64,000 bases of DNA, from positions 31,485,019 through 31,549,018 of the forward strand of contig NW_027328740.1 of NCBI RefSeq assembly GCF_048564905.1, read 5' to 3'. The notes beneath the pieces were generated by a model. That model searched no databases. It was not told where the DNA came from and saw only the letters and a list, made by a program, of their open reading frames with translations. A program made the translations under genes and the position numbers. Origin of the DNA: Vicugna pacos. Lineage: Eukaryota; Chordata; Mammalia; Artiodactyla; Camelidae. This document shows, one piece after another, positions 53,401 through 63,550 of this stretch (the first letter of the stretch is position 1; each line of letters starts with the position of its first letter).

Positions 53401-53852
53401 AGGAGCGTTTTGATCATCTCTGCCATTTCTTCTCCTTCAGACGTCAGGGACCTTGGACCCGTTATTGGAGAAGAGAATTGAGGAACTTCCTCAAGTCCAC
53501 GTTGGCACTCCGTATGTTTCTGCCTGTATCAGTGAGTTTCAATATGTCTCATGAATGTCTTTTGAGCCTGGTATCCTCTACAGCTGTCTCCACGCCAGTA
53601 TTCTCCATTGTAGCAGAACATCTCTCATCCATGTGTTCGCATCTCTCCTCAATCCGTGCAGCCAGCTTATCGGCCAGCTTCTCTTCGTGTCTCCCCTAAA
53701 GTCGACTTCACCAGGACTGGGCAAGTCTGAAAGTACCTCGGAGCCTGACCAGTAAGCTGATGACAGGCAGATCTTCCACTGTCTGCCCTTTCAGGTTCTG
53801 GAAACTGACCTGTGACCTCAGGTCTTTGGGCAGCAGCAGTATCTCGAACTTA

Positions 53853-54143
53853 CACAGCTTCCCGGACCAAAGACCTAAGCCAAGCTCCACAGAGGGCGGC
53901 AGCCCCTCCATCACACTGATCCACCCACAGAACTCTGCCCGGTTACCTAGGATCCAACAGCCACAACAAGCCTCGCGGTACACACCAACATTCCACCTGG
54001 AATCCAACCGCTAACTGCCATCCCCAATGGCTGCTGCATCTTGTCAGTGTTGGGGGAGGGGCTGCATCCGACGAGAGGTTCCTAAGGTAAATGTGATTCT
54101 ACCCACTAGCGTCCCATGGGCCTTTCTTCTTCCCTCTTTCCTT
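53853..54143. promoter_or_regulatory. Conserved block of C11, CTCF-like core 53886-53899
   Basis: Core identical; the block lies in the canonical left half of the unit. Confidence 0.33.
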
Positions 54144-55069
54144 TTGTTCAGAGCTCTATGCACCGTACCAATGGAGGGAAGTGTGTCCCTTTTCAGTTGA
54201 TGGTTTCACACGTCTTTAAACTTTCTAACAGTTCACAGTACACAGGGACCCACTAAAGGAGACTTATGTTCCTATAATATCCGTACACCCGGAATACATA
54301 TGCGTCACCTGATTTCTGCTGAAACACCCACACTCTCAGGACATGGATCCATTGGATTCATGGGGGCTGAAATTCCAAGAAATGAAACCAACCCCAATGT
54401 GCACTTTGCTGTCGGTCTCTTTTGCACTTAGTACACTTTGGCAGAGCTACTTGCCTTTGTTATAGGCTTCTTACATTTCTTCTCTACGTAGCCTAGAATA
54501 TGGCATTCCTTCATCCTGTTGGAAGACATACAAGTCTACATCACGGACTAGGAATCCATTTGATTCCAAATCGGCATTAGTGTTAGGTCACGATATGCTC
54601 TTATGAATCAAAATTTACGAATATGAATGCACGCTTCTGATTTCCGAATACAAGTGTGCTGAGTACATGCAAGCCACGATACTGGGTCGATGCGTTCTGA
54701 ATGACCCTTGACCTCACCTTGAGTATTTTCTTTTGAATAATCATGGTTCCCTTTGTATATGTCAGCCAACCATACCATTTTGGTGCTTGTTTGTTGGTTT
54801 GATTCTTTGTTGGTCTTCTTCTCGCTTGTTTTGCAAACACGTCAGGCCATGCATCTCTCCTTTCGCTTCAAACAGAGTCAAATAAGCTGATTCACTTAAG
54901 AGAGTGCTTCCAATCACCTATGATTTCCTGCTTCCCTCTCCCATCTTTAGGGTTTTGATGTCCTCCTTGCTTTCTTCTTGTTTCTCTTTGCCACTCATGC
55001 TCTTCTTTCATTTCCAATAATGGTTTCCTTCTTTCCTTTTCATCTTGCTGCTTTTCTATTCAGAGGAGT

Positions 55070-55717
55070 ATTCTCAACCTTCCTTTTAGAAGAAGTTTTG
55101 AACTGCTGAATTCTTTTAAGATTTGCCAGTCTGTGGAATTCTCTAGCCCTGCCGTTATTATAAATGGTGGTCATGGGGCATAGGCTACCCTAGGTGGTAA
55201 CATTTGGCCATTCAGGATATGGTCTGTGTCCTGGCACTCCTCCCTGTCCTGCAATATTGCTGCCGAGATATCAGCTGAAACCATTGAGGAGGTTCCCTTG
55301 TGACTATGTTGTTTCCTCCAGGTGCATTTTAAACCACTGGGATATTCGTGAACTTTGTTGGTTTGAATCATACAGCTGCTGGTAGGTCTATTGCGATTCC
55401 ACCTCCATTGGATGCTGTGTAATTCCTGAATTCGCATAGATGATTCTTTCTTGGCTTTCAGCATGTTTCTGTCTGATTTTTCTACAGATAATTTTTCAGA
55501 CATTTTTTGTTTCTTTATCTCTTGCTTTTCCATTTGTGACTCTTATGAATTCTAGTCTTTCATGCCCTTTCTTAACCCAGGATTCAACAGCAATGTTTTC
55601 ATTGGTTTGCACTTGCTTTCCTGTATCCGCTTCTGACCGAGGGATTTCTGTTCCCCTGTCTTCACAGTCATTCATGCGTCCCTCTGCATTTTCTTGTCTG
55701 CTAAGGACTGAATTTTA
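55070..55717 (-). mobile_element. LINE-1 ORF1 fossil in C11 (diverged type)
   Basis: A 120-residue open stretch (55171-55533) begins MEKQEIKKQKMSEKLSVEKS, as in C8 and C10, but is otherwise an independent variant (NRNRPTSSCMIQTNKVHEY, PPRVAYAP). The CTCF-like core present in the other copies is damaged here. Confidence 0.84.
55187..55200 (+). promoter_or_regulatory. Damaged CTCF-like motif in C11
   Basis: ACCCTAGGTGGTAA loses the GGC(R)(S) end, so binding would be expected to be weak or absent. Confidence 0.25.
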
Positions 55718-56756
55718 GCCCTGATAATATCACATCCATTGAGTTTTCTGATATTTTTTGGCTCGTTTTTAGACTTTCTCTTCCCCTTTTCTGGTATTCT
55801 GCCTTTTGTGATTCTGACACACTGTTGTTTTTCAGTGTTATCCTGACCGCCATTTTCAACATTTTGTCTGGATAGCGTTTTGCAGTCTAGTTGTTTGAAA
55901 GCTTATCTTTTGGGCCTTCAATATCCTTGGAACTGAAAATGGTACTTCCTGTTTCTTTTATTGTACTTCTTCATCTCTTCTGGTCAGGTAATATCAGGTA
56001 TCTAATGTACAATTCTAGGGCTTTGTTAAGTGAAAATTTAAGACTCTTGGCTGTACGCAATTCCATGGGATTTCTGTGAGGACAATTTCTCCTAGACATT
56101 AATGCCATATTCTGTTCCTGTGTGTGTTGTTTGGTATATCTCCAATTGCTGTTGTTGCATTTGTTTTGATGAACAACACATACTAATTCGATTAGCATAT
56201 CTTCATTTTAATTACGCTTATCTCACAATACTGAAAGTGCACAGGACACTTCCTTTTGTGGAAAGGAGGCTTCTAAAGGTTCTCAGCTCTGCATTCTGCT
56301 CTATGTCATTTTGGGGTGTTTCCAAAACAGCAAACTGAGAGTGCGCATGTGCTTTGTAGTGCCACGGGAATGTCCCAATGCAAGCAGTTCTTCCCAGGAT
56401 TTCTCTGTCTACTGAAATAACATTGGAAGCACATCCATGGATGTCACACATCAGGGCCTGCTGGAATGATCCCGCAGACCTACCTTGGTGTCCTCGGTGC
56501 CGTACCGTGCCGGTGCCATCCAAAATGTAGCATCGCTTTTGGGAGATAGTGCTGAAGGGAATGCTTCCTCTTCTCACGATGTGGAATTGGATCACTCTAC
56601 CTGGTCCTCTCATCCTTGTGGCACGGGTGCACGAAGGCAACCACAGAGCTGTTGCGCATCCTGTGCCTCAAACCAAACCATAATCCCAGCCCAGGTTATG
56701 AATTTAGAAGATCCTAAGGCTTTTCATTCTGATTTCAAACCCAAGGCCTCCTGGAA

Positions 56757-57257
56757 CCCTCAGACCAGATGCACGATAGCTCTGATTCAGCCCCAAACGT
56801 GCTCTATTGGCAAAATGCCCAATTGGTCCCTGGTCCTGCAGATGCACTGTGTGTGGCCATGGGACATATCGGTAATCTCAACCGCGCGACCAGTGTGGTT
56901 GCTCTATCCTTGGTACACAGTTCGGTTTGCTCTCTTGATTCGACCCACCACATCCCACAACGCACTCCAGATCAGTGAGACTCAGCGTGTGCCATCATCC
57001 GTAGCCCTATCCCTCACTGACCGTTGCCTCTGCTACCTCAAATTTGGCAGCTGGGATCTTAGTCTCAGAATCAACTGTGGGGATATTTTGCGCTGGTTAC
57101 TTTGAGTTCTGTCAGCCAAGAATCTGCTGTGCACTCTTGTAAATCTCAGCACATCAACTTCTATCCCATGTCTCCTGTCCGCTTGAGAGTGTGCGTCCAA
57201 GGTAAACAGAGTTTCACCATTGCTGCTCCATCAACAGGGCTCAGACCATGCACTGGT
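56757..57257. other. 501-base tract identical to C12 (conversion tract, C11 copy)
   Basis: By eye every base matches 62,053-62,553, while the sequence on either side differs at several to ten percent. Such an abrupt change from diverged to identical and back is best explained by recent gene conversion between neighbouring units. Confidence 0.75.
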
Positions 57258-59149
57258 ATCCATTCCCTGCTTTTCCTTCTCCTGCTTCCAGGTGTTCTGA
57301 GGCCTCATCCTGTCTTTGGAAGTAACAGACCTCTCTTCGGCAAGTGTCCTGTGCCAAGGGCTGGGTGAGTGGATGTTTCCATTGCTGTGTTCATGGGAGC
57401 GAGTGAGCGCAGGTTGCACTGATTCTCTGTCAACTGGGCATCGATGAATCAACACTTTCCAGATACATTTCACAGAAATGTGATTATTTTTTATCTCTTT
57501 GTTTCTATACAGCCGTGGTGGGAGGGATTGTCCGAAGACTCCAGTTTTGACATTGTGTTGATATCTCATTTGCAGTCTTCAAAAATTTAATAGAATTTAT
57601 ATAAATGTTTTGGGAGTTATACGAAAATGAATTTAGTTTCTGAAACATACTAAATCGACCTAGAAGCCAGACTTGTCAATTTTGGTAACATTTTGTCAGC
57701 TCTAAGGAAAACATAGACAGATAGAATGCAAACTAGCAGTCCGAACTGTTAAAGGGGTCATGTCAGCTCTTTACTGTTGAAGCCTCCGAAACCAACAGGA
57801 ACCATGAAATAACTAATGGAAACATGAAATAACCCCCAAGCTTGGATTCACTTGTGCATGTGGTGCCCTTTACTCCCGATGACACCTACTGGTCAATGTT
57901 GGCATTTCAAGGTGTAACATCCCTCTCAAGGAAAATACAAGAGGAAACGAACTAAATATATACATTTAGCTTTGAATCCAAAGAACCTAGAGGCATTATA
58001 GCTATGAGAACCCTGCTGCAGCTATGCTAGGCTACTGAGAACCAGGTGTTCTTCTATCAGTGATGAGAACGCTTAATCATCCGATCATGTTGGGTAAAGC
58101 ACTTGAATGCAACCAAGTCTGCACCTCCATGATCGATTGCCCCCGGGGGCTTGACTCAATTGAAAGACGGTCCACATAAGCTGTGTCTTTCATGTCATTG
58201 GCGACTTTTACAGTTCAGTTCACTATCTGACTTCTAATATGTACCTAGACTGTCTTGAAAAACGGAGGCCTAATACAGATTCAAGTTCATTCAAAGATTC
58301 CCCTCACTTACCACACTCCCTTCACCCCAGAGAAGACATGAACCCAGCATTTGCTGAATCTAGTGGAAGGCCATCGTTTCTTTGTGGGAGCTAAGTATTC
58401 AATTCCTATCTATTTCATACGAGAGTATTTGACCTTTACGGGGTTCCCAGTTGTTCACAGAGGATGAAGCTAGAGGAACTCTGATTCTAGGAGGGGCTTG
58501 CTCTTCTCTTACCGACTTCATTGCAGCTCAGGTACTGATCCCTCAAAATGGATGCCTGAGTGGAGGGGAGGGAAGAGCAAGTGCTTGATAGCTAGGCCCA
58601 AACCTGGGAAAAGGCTTACCTGGGCTTGGTGCACTTTGATCTGAATGGCTTGGAATTGCCCCTTGGGTCGTGTGGATTATCTGACCTCTTTCAAGAACAT
58701 GAGCGTTTTTATCATCTCTGCCATCTCTTCTCTTTAGACATCAGAGATCTTGGACCCGTTCTTGGAGCAGAGAATTGAGGAACTTCCTCCAGTCCACGGT
58801 GGCCCTCCGTATGTTTCTGCTAGTATCAGCGAGGTTCAATTTGTCTCATGAATGCCTTTCGAGCCTGCTATCCTCTACAGCTGTCTCCAGGCCAGTATTC
58901 TCTATTGTAGCAGAACATCTCTCATCAATGTGTTCGCATCTGTCCTCAATCAGTGCAGCCATATTTTCGGCCAGCTTCTCTTCGTGTCTCCCATAAAGTC
59001 GACTTCAACAGGACTGGGCAAGTCTGAAAGGACCTCGGAGCCTCTCCAGTAAGCTGAAGACAGGCAGATCTTCCACTGTCTGCCCTTTCAGGTTCTGGAA
59101 ACTGACCCGTGAACTCAGGTCTTTGGGCAGCAGCAGTATCTCGAACTGA

Positions 59150-59440
59150 CACAGCTTCCCGGACCAAAGACCTAAGCCAAGCTCCACAGAGGGCGGCAGC
59201 CCCTCCATCGCACTGATCCACCCACAGAACTCTGCCCGGTTACCTAGGATCCACCAGCCACAACAAGCCTCGCGGTACACACCAACATTCCACCTGGAAT
59301 CCAACCGCTAACTGCCATCCCCAATGGCTGCTGCATCTTGTCAGTGTTGGGGGAGGGGCTGCATCCTACGAGAGGTTCCTAAGGTAAATGTGATTCTACC
59401 CACTAGCGTCCCATGGGCCTTTGTTCTTCCCTCTTTCCTT
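59150..59440. promoter_or_regulatory. Conserved block of C12, CTCF-like core 59183-59196
   Basis: About four differences from C11 in ~290 bases, against ~12 percent just to the left and ~5-6 percent just to the right. The core is unchanged. Either the block is under constraint or it was recently converted from a canonical unit. Confidence 0.4.
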
Positions 59441-60356
59441 TTGTTCAGATCTGTATGCACTGTAGCAACGGAGGGAAGTGTGTCCCTTTTCAGTTGATGG
59501 TTTCACACTTCTTTAACTTTCTAACAGTTCACAGTACACAGAGACCCACTAAAGGAGACTTATGTTCCTATAATATCCGTACACCCGGAATACATATGCG
59601 TCACCTGATTTCTGCTGAAACACCCGCACTCTCAGGACATGGATCCATTTGTTTCCTGGGGGCTGAAATTCCAAGAAATCTAACCAACACCAATGTGCAC
59701 TTTGCTGTCGGTCTCTTTTGCTCTTAGTACACTTTGGCAGAGCTACTTGCCTTTGTTATAGGCTTCTTACATTTCTTCTCTACGTAGCGTAGAATATGGG
59801 ATTCCTTCATTCTTTTGGAAGACATGCAAGTCTGCATCACGGACTAGGAATCCATTAGATTCCAAATCGGCATTTGGGTTAAGTCACGATATGCTCTTAT
59901 GAATCAAAATTTACGAATATGAATGCACGCCTCTGATTTCCGAATACAAGTGTGCTGAGTACATGCAAGCCACGATACTGGGTCGATGCGTGCTGAATGA
60001 TCCTTGACATCACCTTGAGTATTTTCTTTTGAATAATCATGGTTCCCTTGTTATATGTCAGCCAACCGTACCCTTTTGGTGCTTGTTTGTTGGTTTGATT
60101 TCAGTTGGTCTGCTTCTTGCTTGTTTTGCAAACACGTCAGGCCATGCATCCCTCCTTTCACTTCAAACCGAGAGTAAAATAAGCTGATTCACTTAAGAGA
60201 GTGCTTCCAATCACCTATGATTTCCTGCTTCCCTCTCCCATTTTTATGGTTTTGATGTCCTCCTTACCTTCTTCTTGTTTCTTCTTTGCCACTCATGCTC
60301 TTCTTGCATTTCCAATAATGGTTTCTTCTTTCCATTTCATCTTGCTGGTTTTCTAT

Positions 60357-61013
60357 TCAGGGTAGTTTTCTCAAACATTCTTGTAGGATAAGTTTTGAAC
60401 TGCTGTATTCTTTTAAGATTTGCCGGTTTGTGGAATTCTCTAGTTCAGCTGTTATTAGAAATGTTGTTCATTTGGCATAGGCTACCATTGGTGGCAGCAT
60501 TTGGCCATTCAGGATATGGTCTGTGTCCTGGCACTCCTCCCTGTCCTGCAATATTGCTGCCGAGATATCATCTGAAACCACTCTGGAGGATCCCTTGTGA
60601 CTATGTTGTTTCCTCCAGGTGCATTTTAAATCACTGGGATATTCGTGAACTTTGTTGATTTGAATCATACAGCTGCTGGTAGGTCTATTGTGATTCCACC
60701 TCTTTTGGATGCTGTGTAATTCCTGAACTCGCTTAGATGATTCTTTCTTGGCTTTCAGCAAGTTTCAGTCTGAATTTTCTACAGATATATTTTCAGACAT
60801 TTTTGTTTCTTTATCTCTTGCTTTTCCATCTGGGACTCTTATGAATTCTAGTTTTTCATGCCCTGTCTTAACCCAGGATTCAACAGCAATGTTTTCATTG
60901 GTTTGCACTTCATTTCCTTTGTCCGCTTCTGACCGAGGTTTTTCTCTTCCCCTGTCTTCACAGTCATTCACGCGTCCCTCTACATTATCTAGTGTGCTTA
61001 TGACTGAATTTTA
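60357..61013 (-). mobile_element. LINE-1 ORF1 fossil in C12 (best-preserved coiled-coil side)
   Basis: The minus-strand frame is open from NSVISTLDNVEGRVNDCEDR (coiled-coil end) through KLEFIRVPDGKARDKETKMS to SVENSD. This lines up with the L1 hinge and RRM start (RIIGVPEGxEREKGxENLFE). One in-frame stop at about 60,763 separates it from LLKAKKESSKRVQELHSIQK and the rest of the RRM and C-terminal domain (60468-60761). This copy shows the L1 origin most clearly because hinge and RRM share one frame. Confidence 0.87.
60484..60497 (+). promoter_or_regulatory. Weaker CTCF-like motif in C12
   Basis: ACCATTGGTGGCAG keeps the GGTGGCAG half but changes the CTAG part of the core. Confidence 0.25.
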
Positions 61014-62052
61014 GCCCTCATTTTATCACATCCATTGAGATTCCTGATATTTTTTGCCTCGTCTTTAGACTTTGTCTTCCCCTTTTCTGGTATACTGCCT
61101 TTTGTGATACTGAGACACTGTTGTTTTTAGTGTTTTCCTGACCTTCATTTTCAACAATTGGTCTGGATAGCGTTTTGCAGTCTAGTTGTTTGAAAGCTTA
61201 TCTTTTGGTCCTTCAATATCTTTGGAACTGAAAATGGTACTTCCTGTTTCTTTTGCTGTACTTCTTCATCTCTACTCGTCAGGTAATATTAGTAATCTAT
61301 TGTAGATTTGTAGGGCTTTGTTAAGTGAAAATTTTAGGCTCTTGGCTCTACGGAATTCCATGGAATTTCTGTGAGGACAATTTCTCCTAGACATTGATGC
61401 CATATTCTTTTCCTGTGTGTGTTGTCTTGTATATCTCCAATTGCTGGTGTTGCATTAGTTTTGATGAACAACCCATACTATTTCGATTAGCATATCTTCA
61501 TTTTGATTACGCTTATCTCACAATTCTGAAAGTGTGCAGGACACTTCCTCTTGTGGAAATGAAGCTTCTAAAGGTTCTCAGCTCTGCATTCTACTCTATG
61601 TCATTTTGGAGTGTTTCCAAAACAGCAAACTGAGAGTGCGCTTGTGCTTTGTAGTGCCACTGGAATGTCCCAATGAAAGCAGTTTTTCTCAGAGCTTCTC
61701 TGTCTACAGAAACAACAGTGGAAGCATATCTATGGTTGTCACACATCAGGGCCTGCTGGAATGATCCTGCAAACCTACCTTGGTGTCCTCGGTGCCGTAC
61801 CGTGCCGGTGCCATCCAAAATGTAGCATCCGATTTTGGGAGATAGTGCTGAAGGAAATGCTTCCTCTTGTCATGCCGTGGTCTTGGACCACTCTTCCTTG
61901 TCCTCTCATCATTGTGGCACTGGTGCACGAAGGCAATCACAGAGCTTTTGCGCATCCTGTGCCTCAAACCAAACCAGAATCCCAGCCCAGGTTATGAATG
62001 AAGCAGATCCTAAGGCTTTTCATTCTGATTTCAAAACCATGGCTCCCTGGAC

Positions 62053-62553
62053 CCCTCAGACCAGATGCACGATAGCTCTGATTCAGCCCCAAACGTGCTC
62101 TATTGGCAAAATGCCCAATTGGTCCCTGGTCCTGCAGATGCACTGTGTGTGGCCATGGGACATATCGGTAATCTCAACCGCGCGACCAGTGTGGTTGCTC
62201 TATCCTTGGTACACAGTTCGGTTTGCTCTCTTGATTCGACCCACCACATCCCACAACGCACTCCAGATCAGTGAGACTCAGCGTGTGCCATCATCCGTAG
62301 CCCTATCCCTCACTGACCGTTGCCTCTGCTACCTCAAATTTGGCAGCTGGGATCTTAGTCTCAGAATCAACTGTGGGGATATTTTGCGCTGGTTACTTTG
62401 AGTTCTGTCAGCCAAGAATCTGCTGTGCACTCTTGTAAATCTCAGCACATCAACTTCTATCCCATGTCTCCTGTCCGCTTGAGAGTGTGCGTCCAAGGTA
62501 AACAGAGTTTCACCATTGCTGCTCCATCAACAGGGCTCAGACCATGCACTGGT
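62053..62553. other. 501-base tract identical to C11 (conversion tract, C12 copy)
   Basis: This is the partner of 56,757-57,257, offset 5296. Identity ends at ggt, followed by a T/A difference at 62,554 versus 57,258, after which differences accumulate. Confidence 0.75.
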
Positions 62554-63550
62554 TTCCATTCCCTGCTTTGCCTTCTCCTGCTTCCAGGAGTCCTGAGGCC
62601 TCATCCTGTCTTTGGAAATAACAGACCTCTCTTCGGCCAGTATCCTGTGCCAAATGCTGTGTGAGTTGGTGCTTCCATTCCTCTGTACATGGGAGTGAGT
62701 GAGTGCAGGTTGCACTTCTTCTCTGCCACCTGGGCATCGATGAATCTACACTATCCAGATACATTTCACAGAAATGTGATATTTGCTTAGCTCTTTGTTT
62801 CTATACAGCCGTGGTGGGAGGGATTGTCCGAAGACACCTGTTTTGACATTGTGTTCATATCTCATTTGCAGTCTTTAAGAAGTTTAGCAGAATTCATTTA
62901 CATGGTTTAGGAGTTATACGAAAATGAAGTTACTTTTTGAAACACACTCAATCGACCTAGAAGCCAGACTTGTCAATTTTCTAACATTTTGTCAGCTCTA
63001 CGGAAAACCTAGACAGTTAGAATGCAAACTAGCAGTCCAAATTATTAAAGGGGTCATGTCAGCTATTTACGGTTGAAGCCTCTGAACCCAACAGGAACCA
63101 TGAAATAACTATTGGAAATATGAAATAACCCCAACCTTGGATACACTTGTGCATGTGGTGCACTTTACTCCCAATGACACCTACTGGCCAATGTTGGCAT
63201 TTCTAGGGGTAACATCCCTCTCTAGGAAAATACACTGGAAAACAAACCAAATAAATATATTTAGGTTTGAATCCAAAAGCACCTAGAGGCATTGTAGCTC
63301 AGGGAACCCTGCTTCAGCTATGCTAGGCTATTGAGAACCAGGAGTTCTCCTATCAGTGATGAGATACTTTAATCATCCGATCATGTTGGGTAAAGCAATT
63401 GAACGCAACCAAGTCTGCACCACATGATATAGTGCCCCCGGGGGCTTGACTCAAGTGAAAGAATGTCCACATAGCTGTGTCTTTCATGTCATTGGCGACT
63501 TTTACAGTTCAGTTCACTATCTGATTCTAATATTTACCTAGACTGTCTTG

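Larger units (their letters stand above)
47668..58258. repeat. Higher-order repeat, copy 2 (C10+C11)
   Basis: This is the second copy of the two-unit block. High identity with copy 1 holds up to about 54,960. The remaining ~3.3 kb (right part of C11) is replaced by a more diverged type, so the duplication, or a later exchange, ends there. Confidence 0.8.
52961..58258. repeat. Repeat unit C11 (canonical left, diverged right)
   Basis: The left ~2 kb is canonical type B and matches C9. Between about 54,940 and 54,968 the sequence changes abruptly to a diverged type that differs from both the canonical copies and C8/C10. This marks the beginning of the diverged right flank of the array. The 501-base tract 56,757-57,257 is identical to C12. 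Confidence 0.94.
58259..63550. repeat. Repeat unit C12 (most diverged full unit, 5292 bp)
   Basis: The leader differs from C11 by roughly 12 percent by eye (about 36 differences in 300 bases at 58,441-58,740). The conserved block at 59,150-59,440 differs at only about four positions. The L1 ORF1 fossil here keeps the reading frame furthest toward the coiled-coil side, which suggests the unit retains older features. Confidence 0.94.

Noticed and set aside
59005-59304. 99-codon minus-strand open frame (MDSRWNVGVYREACCGCWIL...) present in every unit, e.g. 747-1046, 48415-48714, 59005-59304
   Set aside because: Between C10 and C12 about 13 base changes give about 12 residue changes, so there is no sign of protein-level selection. 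No family is recognised. Its persistence follows from low DNA divergence of this block.
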